From Candidatus Binatia bacterium (GTDB lineage: Bacteria > Desulfobacterota_B > Binatia > UBA9968 > JAJDTQ01): a stretch of DNA of 13,962 nucleotides. The DNA is taken from NCBI GenBank assembly GCA_022827045.1, contig JAJDTQ010000246.1, positions 1 through 13,962 on the forward strand, written 5' to 3'. The position numbers and the translations under genes are program-made. Below, one piece after another: positions 6,784 through 13,878 of the stretch; the first letter of the stretch is position 1, and each line of letters begins with the position of its first letter. Below the pieces are notes generated by a model. It ran no database searches. It saw only the letters and a list, made by a program, of their open reading frames with translations, and was not told the origin of the DNA.

Positions 6784-7381
6784 GACGACGCCCGCGAAGG
6801 CCGTCCCGGACCCGGAAGGCGATGCTTTCCCGGCCGCCGACGGCGCCGGCAAGGGGCTGCCCTACCTGCTGCTGGCCCAGGAGGTGCACGAGTTCCTGTG
6901 CATGGAGGCGGACCTGCTGGACGAGCGCCGCTACGACGAGTGGCTGGATCTCCTGACCGACGACATCTCCTACTGGGTCCCCATGCGCAGGAACGTCCAG
7001 TACGGCCATTGGGACACCGAGAACACCCGCCAGGGCCAGGACATGAACTGGTTCGACGAGGGCAAGAGCACCCTCAGGCTGCGCATCAAGCAGATCACCT
7101 CCGGAGTCCACTGGGTGGAGGAACCGTCGCCGCGGGTCTCCCGCATCATCTCCAACGTCCACGCCATCCGGGCGACCCCGAGCCTGGAGGACCCCGAGGA
7201 GGTCAGCGTCAAGTACCGGGTCCTGATCTACCGCAACAAGCTCGAGGACAGCACCGACATGTTCGCCGGCAAGCGCGACGACGTGCTGCGCAAGGTGGAC
7301 GGCCGCTGGAAGATATGCAAGCGCACCATGCTGCTGGACCAGAGCGTGCTGCTGTCCGCCACCATGCCGTTCGTGCTGTAG
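6770..7381 (+). CDS. Aromatic-ring-hydroxylating dioxygenase, beta subunit
   Basis: Small structural subunit (NTF2/SnoaL-like fold) that builds the alpha3-beta3 hexamer with the preceding gene. At 203 residues it is slightly longer than usual because of an extra N-terminal stretch rich in Pro, Ala and Gly (about 1-30). Family features follow: EVHEFLCMEADLLDERRYDEW (about 38-58, one residue shortened in the motif sense), then DDISYWVPMRR, RVSRIISNVHA, and the terminal KRTMLLDQSVLLSATMPFVL. The ending resembles BphE/HcaF-type subunits, which end in LLDQ followed by a hydrophobic tail. The ATG at 6770 lies inside the alpha gene behind GGAG, overlapping it by 14 bases in another frame, which implies coupled translation and fixed stoichiometry. 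Its presence argues against one-subunit Rieske enzymes such as phthalate 4,5-dioxygenase. Confidence 0.92.
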   Translation: MTSRRTTPAKAVPDPEGDAFPAADGAGKGLPYLLLAQEVHEFLCMEADLLDERRYDEWLDLLTDDISYWVPMRRNVQYGHWDTENTRQGQDMNWFDEGKSTLRLRIKQITSGVHWVEEPSPRVSRIISNVHAIRATPSLEDPEEVSVKYRVLIYRNKLEDSTDMFAGKRDDVLRKVDGRWKICKRTMLLDQSVLLSATMPFVL

Positions 7382-7416
7382 GGGGCCGAGTTCTCGGAAC
7401 CACGAGAAGGCTTCAG

Positions 7417-7527
7417 TTGTTGGGCGCGCGTACGCTGGAAGGCCTCAACCTGAGAGTCGACGCCCGGAACAAGAAGCTCGTGGCTGCAGGTCCATTCGTG
7501 GCCGCCGGAAACATCGAAACGGCCTGA
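7417..7527 (+). pseudogene. Probable C-terminal remnant of a retropepsin-like aspartic protease
   Basis: A 36-codon open stretch ending in TGA reads LLGARTLEGLNLRVD and then RNKKLVAAGPFVAA. To my eye this matches the C-terminal block of small bacterial clan AA aspartic proteases (LLG-x-x-x-LE-x-L-x-L-x-VD followed by a basic strand and LV). The catalytic DTG half that should come about 80 residues earlier is missing: upstream in this frame lies only the out-of-frame antiparallel reading of the dioxygenase beta gene. No good start or ribosome site is seen, so it is probably a broken gene end. The rest of the gap 7382-7563 holds only a 6-bp hairpin (TTCTCG/CGAGAA, 7391-7408, no T-run), possibly a weak terminator between the convergent genes. 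Family call rests on pattern memory. Confidence 0.4.
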
Positions 7528-7563
7528 CTGAACAGGACGTCACGCTCAGCCCGACAAAGTTCC

Positions 7564-8541
7564 TCAGACGTCAATGAACAGCTCGCGCAGGTCGGGCCGG
7601 CGCGGAATCAGGCCTTGCGCCATGGAATAGTCCAGGAACTTCTCCAGGCCCTTGCGGTTGGCTTCGATGCCGTGGGGCCAAGGGTCACCGCCGAGGACTT
7701 CGGCGGTGCTTTCCACGTACTCGGAGAACCAGGGCAGGACCCCGGCCGAGCTTACCATCTCAAGCCGCTTGAAGAAGGCCTCCTTCTCCTTCCTGAGCAC
7801 GCGCTCCACCTTGCGCGCGATCCCGAGACCTCTCTCCAGGTGCTTCTCCCTGAGGGCGATCAGGTGCATGATCGGGATGACCCCGTGCTTCCGGAAGTAT
7901 TCTTTTTCCCGTTCGACGGGATCGGGGAAAAGGCAGCGCACGGACCCGTCCGGCACGGGCGGCCTAGTAAGGTGCGCGTAGATCACCGCATCGAGCTTCT
8001 TCTCCAGCAACCAGTCGAAGAGCCGCGCCTCCTTGCCCACGTACTCCACCTTCCCGGCGATGGCCGGGGGCAGCTTGACCCGCTCGACCCGGCCGGTGAA
8101 CCAGCGGATGTCCTCCGGCCTGACGCCGTACTCCTCCTGAAGGATGCCGCGGACCCATACCGCCGCGGTCATGTGGAAGTCGGGCACTCCCACCCGCTTG
8201 CCCTTGAGCTGCTCCCCGCTCACCAGCCTGCTGCCCTTGCGCACGAACAGCGCCGAGTGCCGGAAACGGCGGGAGGTGAAGATCGGAAACGCCTTGTAGT
8301 CCCGCCACCCCTGCTCCCGCATCATCGTGTAGCTCGACAGCGACAGCTCCGTGACGTCGTACCTCGGTGACCTGAGCACCCGCCGGAACAGCTTGTTGGG
8401 CGGGTCCACGTAATGCCAGCGGATGTCCAGCCCGTACGCCTGGTGGCGCCCGCTCATCAGCGCGCCGAAGAACGGGTAGTCGTTGCTGGCGAAGTCGAGG
8501 GGGATGCTGCGGGATTCCGTGTCTGATCGTTTCTCGACCAA
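7564..8541 (-). CDS. 4,5-dihydroxyphthalate decarboxylase-family protein
   Basis: The family (Pht5-type) has a periplasmic-binding-protein fold; its namesake converts 4,5-dihydroxyphthalate to protocatechuate and CO2, while many relatives are uncharacterised or labelled ABC substrate-binding proteins. Recognisable blocks are YDVTELSLSSY (61-71), FPIFTSRRFRHS (86-97) and GKRVGVPDFHMTAAVWVRGI (114-133), followed by EEYGVRPEDIRWF. No signal peptide is visible, favouring a cytoplasmic enzyme over a transport protein. Length, 325 residues, is normal. I chose the TTG at 8541 because AAGGAG stands six bases before it; a longer frame from a TTG at 8592 would overlap the hydrolase gene and add an arginine/lysine-rich tail. 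It is the last gene of a minus-strand set of three and converges on the dioxygenase. The exact substrate is open. Confidence 0.75.
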   Translation of the reverse strand: MVEKRSDTESRSIPLDFASNDYPFFGALMSGRHQAYGLDIRWHYVDPPNKLFRRVLRSPRYDVTELSLSSYTMMREQGWRDYKAFPIFTSRRFRHSALFVRKGSRLVSGEQLKGKRVGVPDFHMTAAVWVRGILQEEYGVRPEDIRWFTGRVERVKLPPAIAGKVEYVGKEARLFDWLLEKKLDAVIYAHLTRPPVPDGSVRCLFPDPVEREKEYFRKHGVIPIMHLIALREKHLERGLGIARKVERVLRKEKEAFFKRLEMVSSAGVLPWFSEYVESTAEVLGGDPWPHGIEANRKGLEKFLDYSMAQGLIPRRPDLRELFIDV

Positions 8542-8547
8542 ATCTCT

Positions 8548-8553
8548 CTCCTT
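8548..8553 (-). promoter_or_regulatory. Ribosome binding site that fixes a TTG start
   Basis: On the minus strand AAGGAG (within GGAAGGAGAGAG) lies six bases ahead of the TTG at 8541. No ATG or GTG is as well placed, so this decides the start of the decarboxylase-family gene. Confidence 0.7.
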
Positions 8554-8575
8554 CCGAATCGTGCGCTTGCGGCCT

Positions 8576-9463
8576 CTAGGCCGAGGACGCAACCCGGTTC
8601 ATCCGCACCTCATCTCCGATGTCGAACTGCATCGCGTCCTTGCCCACGAGCAGCGGGCCGTCGTAGGTGGCGCGGGTAGCCGGGACCAGGTCACCCGCGG
8701 TCGCCTCGCCGAACAACAGGAGATGCGTGTAGACGGCCAGCTTGGGCTTGGTGCGGGAGAACACGACACCGGCGTCTTCCGGGATGGTGTGGTTTCTCCG
8801 GATCCTCTCCAGGTTGGCGCGCTCGACGCCCTGGCCCATGCCGTGGGTGACCTCGTGCACCAGCAGGTCGACGTTCTGCGAATGGGCGATGAGATTTTCG
8901 TTGAAGGTGGTGTCGCCGGACAGCACCGCGGAGCGGCCTCGGTAGTCGATGCGGTAGCCGAAGGCGTCGAGTTGCTCGCCGCCGTGGTCGACCTCGAAGG
9001 CGGTGACCCGTATGTCGCCTGAGTCGAACACGACACCTTCCTCGATCTCGGTGGACTCCAGCTTTACCCCCTCGGCGTTGTAGCTGTGGCTACGCACCCG
9101 GATATCGGTGGCGAACGCGAGGGGCAGATGCTCCGCCATCTGGTTGGTGCCGTCGGGCCCCCAGATCTTGAGCGGCACGGTGCGTCGGCCCCACGGCCGG
9201 CCGATCCAGCCGGTAAGCCAGAGATCGGCGAAACCCACCACGTGGTCCGAGTGGTGGTGGGTGAGGAACATGCCGGTGATGTCGCCGAAGGGAATCCCGA
9301 GTTGATGCAGGCGCTGCAATGCGCCGCGCCCCGCGTCGAACAGCAGCTTCTCGCAGCCCACCTCCACGAGCGTGCTCGGTCCGAAGCGGTCGAGCACCGG
9401 CGGCGGCGCGCCGGTGCCGAGAAGGGTTACGCGGAAGAGGTCGGTGGACGGGTCTGCCTTCAT
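8576..9463 (-). CDS. Metallo-beta-lactamase-fold hydrolase, RNase Z-like
   Basis: Soluble metal-dependent hydrolase of 295 residues. The N-terminal strand VTLLGTGAPPP and the following VEVGCEKLLFDAGRGA are typical of the RNase Z/arylsulfatase-like branch. The metal motif HHHSDH (69-74) supplies His69, His71, Asp73 and His74; further likely ligands are His160 (EVDH), Asp184 (SGDTTF) and His247 (YTHLLL). The block NHTIPEDAGVVFSRTKPK resembles the HT/S-x-x-x-AG stretch of tRNase Z relatives, but the long flexible arm expected of true RNase Z is not evident. A small-molecule esterase or lactonase role is therefore as likely as tRNA processing. The ATG at 9463 has GGGAG five bases upstream; the in-frame ATG at 9475 has a poorer site. 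It lies 34 bases ahead of the decarboxylase-family gene, probably in one transcript. Confidence 0.85.
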   Translation of the reverse strand: MKADPSTDLFRVTLLGTGAPPPVLDRFGPSTLVEVGCEKLLFDAGRGALQRLHQLGIPFGDITGMFLTHHHSDHVVGFADLWLTGWIGRPWGRRTVPLKIWGPDGTNQMAEHLPLAFATDIRVRSHSYNAEGVKLESTEIEEGVVFDSGDIRVTAFEVDHGGEQLDAFGYRIDYRGRSAVLSGDTTFNENLIAHSQNVDLLVHEVTHGMGQGVERANLERIRRNHTIPEDAGVVFSRTKPKLAVYTHLLLFGEATAGDLVPATRATYDGPLLVGKDAMQFDIGDEVRMNRVASSA

Positions 9464-9539
9464 GGTTTCTCCCATGCCGCCATCATCACATCCGAGCCGG
9501 TTTCCGGCAAGGCGTGGACCGCCGCCGTCAACACCGCGC

Positions 9540-10628
9540 CTATTGTCCACCCTTGATCCGGCTCCACAAAGCGGTCATGAAACGCTGCACCTCGGCCGGG
9601 TAGGGCTGGGTCACGTAGAGCTTCTCCCTCACGGACGCCGGCGGATGGATGCCGGGATCCTCCAGCAACTCCGGGCTCAGGTAAGCCGTCGCCGCCGCGT
9701 TGCCGTTGGCGAAGAACACGTGGTTGGAAGCCTTCGCGATCACCTCGGGCCGCATTAGGTAGTCGATGAAACGGTGGGCGTTTTCGGGATGGGGCGCATC
9801 GGCCGGGATCGCCATCATGTCGAACCACATCTGGGCGCCCTCGTCCGGTATCGTGTAGACAATCCCGGCATCGTTTCCGACTTCGCGTGCGCGTTCGCGC
9901 GCCTGCAGCATGTCGCCGGACCATCCCATGGCCAGGCAGACCTCTCCACTGGAGAGCTTGTCGATCTGGGCCGCGTTGTGGAAGCCGCCGACGTACGGCC
10001 GGATCGCCCTCAGCACCGGCTCCGTCCTCGCGATGACGTCCATATCATGGCTCGCGGGGTCCAGTCCGAGAAAATTCAGGACGGCCGGGATCACCTCCTC
10101 CGCCTCGTCGAGCAGAATCACGCCGCAATCGGCGAATTTCGAGACCACGGCGGGATCGAACAGCATGCGCCACGAGCCGGTGGGCGCGCCCGCGTGGCGC
10201 GCCGCGACCTTCGCGCGGTTGAAGCCGATGCCCGTGGTCCCCCACATGTAGGTAACGGCATAGCGGTTTCCAGGGTCCCATTGCCGCACCCGCGCGGCGA
10301 TGCTCCCGTCCATGTGGCGGAGGTTCGAGAGCCGGCTCTTGTTCAGCGGCCGGAACAGGCCAGCTTGTATTTGGCGCGCCAGGAACGCGCCGGTGGGCAC
10401 TACAACATCGTAGCCGGCGTTCCCGGCCAGTAGCCTGGCTTCAAGGGTCCGGTTGGAATCAAAGACGTCGTAGACGACCTCGATACCGGTCTCGGCCTCG
10501 AACTCGACGAGGATCTGTTCGTCTATATAGTCGGTCCAGTTGTAGACGTGGACCCTCTTGTCCTCGGCCAGGGTGCCGGTCACGGCCAGAAGCACCGCCG
10601 CCGCCGTCAGCGTGATACGATTCATCAT
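9540..10628 (-). CDS. potF: Polyamine ABC transporter substrate-binding protein, PotF/PotD family
   Basis: Periplasmic protein that captures putrescine or spermidine for an ABC importer. Residues 1-21 are a signal peptide ending GTLA before EDK. The mature N-terminus VYNWTDYID (28-36) and ETGIEVVYDVFDSN (46-59) are close to E. coli PotF, as are VVVPTGAFLARQ, AVTYMWGTTGIGFN (124-137) and GWSGDMLQA, which carries the Trp/Asp ligand region. Total length 362 is normal (E. coli PotF 370). The ATG at 10628 has GGAGG five bases upstream; a second ATG follows directly at 10625. No permease or ATPase gene (PotGHI) is in the window, so it is an orphan here and may serve a transporter encoded elsewhere. 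The hydrolase starts 76 bases downstream on the same strand. A related amine or amino-acid-derived ligand is possible. Confidence 0.88.
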   Translation of the reverse strand: MMNRITLTAAAVLLAVTGTLAEDKRVHVYNWTDYIDEQILVEFEAETGIEVVYDVFDSNRTLEARLLAGNAGYDVVVPTGAFLARQIQAGLFRPLNKSRLSNLRHMDGSIAARVRQWDPGNRYAVTYMWGTTGIGFNRAKVAARHAGAPTGSWRMLFDPAVVSKFADCGVILLDEAEEVIPAVLNFLGLDPASHDMDVIARTEPVLRAIRPYVGGFHNAAQIDKLSSGEVCLAMGWSGDMLQARERAREVGNDAGIVYTIPDEGAQMWFDMMAIPADAPHPENAHRFIDYLMRPEVIAKASNHVFFANGNAAATAYLSPELLEDPGIHPPASVREKLYVTQPYPAEVQRFMTALWSRIKGGQ

Positions 10629-10806
10629 CTCGGCCTCCGTGCCAGTGTCCTGTCTGGTTGATCCGCACCCATATCACGGGAGTTCGGTTTTGCCCCCGGC
10701 ACCGCCCGCGAACCGCCGTATGGCGGCAAACGGCGCTTTCGTGATAGCCTGAATGCAACACGCCACCACCGGTGTATCATCGGTGCATACGTCCTTTGAG
10801 TACCCG
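10629..10806. promoter_or_regulatory. Divergent intergenic region between potF-like gene and hpnC
   Basis: This 178-base gap must hold the promoters of two divergent units. On the plus strand TATCAT at 10775-10780 could be a -10 box for hpnC; no matching -35 was found. If used, transcription would begin after the alternative hpnC ATG at 10753 and favour the start at 10807. CACCGGTG (10767-10774) is a perfect 8-base palindrome just upstream of it, and CCGCC/GGCGG (10713-10726) forms a small hairpin. No promoter for the minus strand stands out, apart from the GGAGG ribosome site at 10634-10638. Confidence 0.3.
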
Positions 10807-11688
10807 ATGGCCGAGTCACTCGCCATAGAGACGCCGTCCGGCAAGGCTGCGGCGGACGAGAACTTCCCCGTTGGTTCCTGGCTCTTGCCGGCGCGCCTGC
10901 GGCCGCATATCGCGACCTTCTACGCCTATGCCCGGGCCATCGACGACATCGCCGACAACCCCGACCTGGAGCCGGCCGACAAGATCGCCCGCCTGGACGG
11001 GTTCGCCAGGGCGGTGAGCGGCGCCTATACCGCCGACCCCGCCTTCGGTAAGGCCCACGAGATCCGCCGCAGCCTGTTCGAGACCGGGGTTCCGCACCGG
11101 CACTGCGTGGACCTTACCCGGGCCTTCAAGCAGGACGCGGTCAAGCTGCGCTACGACGACTGGGACGACCTGATGGGTTACTGCAACCTGTCCGCGGCTC
11201 CGGTGGGGCGCTACCTGGTGGACCTTCACGGTGAATCGGCGACAGCCTACCCGGCGTCCGATGCCCTCTGCAACGCGCTGCAGGTGCTGAACCACCTGCA
11301 GGACTGCGGCGACGACTACCGGGAGCTGAACCGCGTCTACCTGCCGCGGGACTGGATGGCCGCCGCCGGCACCGGTGTGGAGGCCCTCGGGAAAAGCCGC
11401 TCCACACCTGCGTTGCGGCGGGTGCTGGACCTGTGCCTGGACGCGACCGACGGCCTGCTGCGGCAAGCCGGCAGTCTGCCCGGACAGCTACGCAACTTCC
11501 GGTTCGCCATGGAGGCGGCCGTCATCGTCGCCGTCGCTCACAAGCTCAGCGCGGAGCTGCGCCGGCGCGATCCCCTGGCCGAACGCGTCGTGCTCGGCAA
11601 GGCGCAGTTCGCCGCCTGCGCGGCGCGCGGCCTCGGCCGTGTCCTGTTCCGCCGGCGCCGTCGAGGTTTGTCCGATGGCAGCGGATAG
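10807..11688 (+). CDS. hpnC: Hydroxysqualene synthase HpnC
   Basis: Squalene/phytoene-synthase-fold enzyme that converts presqualene diphosphate to hydroxysqualene in the bacterial HpnCDE route. The N-terminal block ENFPVGSWLLPARLRPH (18-34) is characteristic of HpnC. Two acidic metal/diphosphate motifs are present: DDIAD (46-50) and, in the variant form of this subfamily, NHLQDCGDD (162-170), followed by YRELNRVYLP. Length from the ATG at 10807 is 293 residues, normal for the family. An in-frame ATG at 10753 would add 18 residues with no family resemblance; neither start has a strong ribosome site, so the start is the least certain part. hpnD begins inside its last codons (14-base overlap). 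Only squalene, hopanoid or related triterpene supply is expected of it. Confidence 0.92.
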   Translation: MAESLAIETPSGKAAADENFPVGSWLLPARLRPHIATFYAYARAIDDIADNPDLEPADKIARLDGFARAVSGAYTADPAFGKAHEIRRSLFETGVPHRHCVDLTRAFKQDAVKLRYDDWDDLMGYCNLSAAPVGRYLVDLHGESATAYPASDALCNALQVLNHLQDCGDDYRELNRVYLPRDWMAAAGTGVEALGKSRSTPALRRVLDLCLDATDGLLRQAGSLPGQLRNFRFAMEAAVIVAVAHKLSAELRRRDPLAERVVLGKAQFAACAARGLGRVLFRRRRRGLSDGSG

Positions 11689-12550
11689 CGGCGAGCCGTC
11701 GCCGGGGCGCGACGCCGTGGAGCCGTGGACCCATGTGCGGCGCGTGGTGGCGCAGTCCGGTACGTCGTTCCTCTGGGGCATGAAGGTATTGCCGGCGGAA
11801 CGGCGACGCGCCATGTATGCCATCTACGCCTTCTGCCGGGAGGTGGACGACGTCGCCGACGAACCCGGTGAGACGGCCGAAAAGAAACAGGGGTTGGCAG
11901 CCTGGCGGGAGGAGATCGCGCACCTCTACGCGGGCGAGCCGCGATGGCCCACCACCCGGGCGCTGCTGCAACCGGTACAACGCTTCGAACTGCCGCGCGA
12001 GGAGTTCCTCGCCGTTATCGACGGCGTGGAAATCGACGCGGCGCCCGCGGTAAGGATGCAGACGCTGGATGACCTGCTGCGGTATTGCCGCAAGGTGGCC
12101 GGCGCGGTGGGCATGCTGTCCATCCACGCATTCGGGGTGCCCAAGGACCCCGGCTACCAGATCGCCGAGACCCTTGGGAACGCGGTGCAGCTCACCAACA
12201 TCCTGCGCGACATCAAGGAGGACGCGGCCATCGAGCGCCTCTACGTGCCCCTCGAGGTCGTGCGGCGGCACGGCGTGGCGGAGAGCTCCCTGAGCGCCGT
12301 GTTCAGCCATCCCGGCTTTGCCGCGGCGTGCGCGGAGCTGGCGGAGCTGGCTCGGGACCACTACGCCCGGACCGACCGGCTGCTGGCCCAACTCGGATGG
12401 CGCCAGATGCGGCCCATCGTGCTCATGATGGCGGTCTATCGAGAGACGCTCCGGCGCCTGGAGGAACGGGGCTGGACACGCATCGACAGCCCTGTCCGGC
12501 TGACGCGCGCGCGCACGCTGTGGGTCGCCCTGCGCCACGGGCTTCTGTGA
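11675..12550 (+). CDS. hpnD: Presqualene diphosphate synthase HpnD
   Basis: Condenses two farnesyl diphosphates into presqualene diphosphate, the first step of the HpnCDE route. The two Asp-rich motifs are intact: REVDDVADE (56-64) and NAVQLTNILRDIKED (169-183), the latter in the standard QLTNILRD form and followed by RLYVP. SFLWGMKVLPAERRRAMYAIY (from about 31) is the usual N-terminal region of the family, here cited in part. Length 291 residues is normal. I took the ATG at 11675, which overlaps the end of hpnC by 14 bases and has GAGG about nine bases upstream; the frame is open further upstream, but that part is only a shifted reading of hpnC. It overlaps hpnE by four bases. Phytoene synthase is the alternative family member; the neighbours make HpnD much more likely. 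Confidence 0.93.
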   Translation: MAADSGEPSPGRDAVEPWTHVRRVVAQSGTSFLWGMKVLPAERRRAMYAIYAFCREVDDVADEPGETAEKKQGLAAWREEIAHLYAGEPRWPTTRALLQPVQRFELPREEFLAVIDGVEIDAAPAVRMQTLDDLLRYCRKVAGAVGMLSIHAFGVPKDPGYQIAETLGNAVQLTNILRDIKEDAAIERLYVPLEVVRRHGVAESSLSAVFSHPGFAAACAELAELARDHYARTDRLLAQLGWRQMRPIVLMMAVYRETLRRLEERGWTRIDSPVRLTRARTLWVALRHGLL

Positions 12551-13815
12551 AGAGCATCCCTTTCGTGTCCCGAACTCACGTCATCGGCGCGGGCCTGGCC
12601 GGCCTTTCCACCGCCGTATCCCTGGTACGAGCAGGCCGCGCGGTCACCCTCTACGAAGCGAGCGGCCAGGCGGGCGGCCGCTGCCGGTCCTATTTCGATG
12701 CCAGGCTCGATTGCGCCATCGACAACGGCAACCATCTGCTGCTGACCGGCAACCGGTCCACCATGCGCTACCTGGCGGACATCGGCGCCGAAAACGAGCT
12801 GGTCGGACCGGCTTCGGCGTGCTTTCCGTTCCTCGACCTGCGCACCGGTGAACGGTGGCAGGTGCGACCCAACGCAGGCAGGCTGCCCTGGTGGATCTTC
12901 GACCGTCGCAGGCGCGTGCCCGGAACCCGGGCGCGGGACTACCTGTCGGGTCTCCGCTTCGCCGCAGCGGACGGGGACAGCACCGTGACCGATTGCGTCG
13001 GCGACCACGGGCCGTTGTTCGAGAAGTTCTGGGAGCCCCTGGCGGTGGCGGCGCTGAACAGCCCGGTGCGAGCGGGCGCCGCGCGGCTCCTGTGGCCGGT
13101 GTTGCGCGAGACCTTCGCCAAGGGCGAGGCGGCGTGCCGGCCGCGAATCGCCAGAACCGGCCTCTCCGGAACCTTCGTCGGTCCCGCGCTGGAGTTTCTC
13201 CAGGGACACGGCGCCGCGGTCCTGTTCGGAACCCGTTTACGCGAAGTCACCTACACCGCCGGCGTCGCAAGCCGTTTGGACTTCGGCGGCGAAACCACGG
13301 CGTTGGCGGACGGCGACAGCGTGGTGCTGGCGCTGCCGCCGGCGGCGGTGGCACCACTGGTGCCGGATCTCGCCGTGCCGGAGGAGAGCCACGCCATCGT
13401 CAACGCCCACTTCCGATTGCCGGAACCCGCGAGCCTGCCGGATGACACGCCGTTTCTCGGACTGATCGGCGGCACGGCGCAGTGGCTGTTCACGCGCGGC
13501 GAGGTAGCCTCCATCACCATCAGCGCCGCCGACCCCATGATCGACGAGGAGGCCGACGTGATCGCGCGGAAGACCTGGCGTGATGTCGCCCTCGCCCTGG
13601 GTCGTGATCCGAACCCCCTGCCGCCGTACCGCGTCGTCAAGGAGAAGCGCGCGACGTTCGCGCAGACCCCGTCGCAGGTCAAGCTCCGCCCCGGGACCCG
13701 AAGCGGTTTCACCAACGTGTATCTTGCCGGCGACTGGATCGACACCGGGCTGCCCGCCACCATCGAAAGCGCCGTGCGGTCGGGCCAGATGGCCGCGGGT
13801 GCCATCGTCGGGTGA
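12547..13815 (+). CDS. hpnE: Hydroxysqualene reductase / squalene-associated FAD-dependent desaturase HpnE
   Basis: Flavoprotein of the amine-oxidase/phytoene-desaturase fold that reduces hydroxysqualene to squalene, completing the HpnCDE route. The FAD-binding start is clear: HVIGAGLAGLSTA (11-23) with the GxGxxG turn at 14-19, Glu37 at the end of the second strand (TLYEASGQAGG), and GGRCRS at 43-48. The C-terminal FAD block is VYLAGDWIDTGLPATIESAV (391-410). Length 422 is normal. The GTG at 12547 overlaps the hpnD stop as GTGA, a typical coupled start; a second GTG at 12565 is less attractive. No squalene-hopene cyclase follows: within 15 bases of its stop, element-like repeats begin and the next reading frame runs in the opposite direction. 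Confidence 0.92.
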   Translation: MKSIPFVSRTHVIGAGLAGLSTAVSLVRAGRAVTLYEASGQAGGRCRSYFDARLDCAIDNGNHLLLTGNRSTMRYLADIGAENELVGPASACFPFLDLRTGERWQVRPNAGRLPWWIFDRRRRVPGTRARDYLSGLRFAAADGDSTVTDCVGDHGPLFEKFWEPLAVAALNSPVRAGAARLLWPVLRETFAKGEAACRPRIARTGLSGTFVGPALEFLQGHGAAVLFGTRLREVTYTAGVASRLDFGGETTALADGDSVVLALPPAAVAPLVPDLAVPEESHAIVNAHFRLPEPASLPDDTPFLGLIGGTAQWLFTRGEVASITISAADPMIDEEADVIARKTWRDVALALGRDPNPLPPYRVVKEKRATFAQTPSQVKLRPGTRSGFTNVYLAGDWIDTGLPATIESAVRSGQMAAGAIVG

Positions 13816-13827
13816 CCCTCACTGTGC

Positions 13828-13870
13828 AACCGGAACATGGTTTACGTTTTGAACCGGGAACATGGTTTAC
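13828..13870. repeat. Paired direct repeats, probable insertion-sequence end
   Basis: AACCGGAACATGGTTTAC at 13828-13845 recurs as AACCGGGAACATGGTTTAC at 13852-13870, identical but for one extra G, 24 bases apart. Tandem copies of an about 19-base site near the tip are typical of transposase-binding ends, for example in IS21-like elements. They start 12 bases behind the hpnE stop and lie just beyond the stop codon of the minus-strand reading frame to the right, as expected for the 3' end of an element. The exact outer tip and any target duplication cannot be defined because the other end is outside the window. Confidence 0.5.
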
Positions 13871-13878
13871 AACTTTGG

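Noticed and set aside
7391..7408. Hairpin TTCTCG/CGAGAA as a terminator for the dioxygenase genes
   Set aside because: Only six pairs and no T-run follows, so it is noted in the remnant entry but not called as a terminator.
6898..7527. A 209-codon plus-strand frame starting inside the dioxygenase beta gene
   Set aside because: Its first part is an out-of-frame reading of the beta gene. Only the last 36 codons look protein-like, and these are listed separately as a remnant.
11546..12538. A 330-codon minus-strand frame opposite hpnD
   Set aside because: Antisense shadow of a gene with intact Asp-rich motifs; no recognisable domain.
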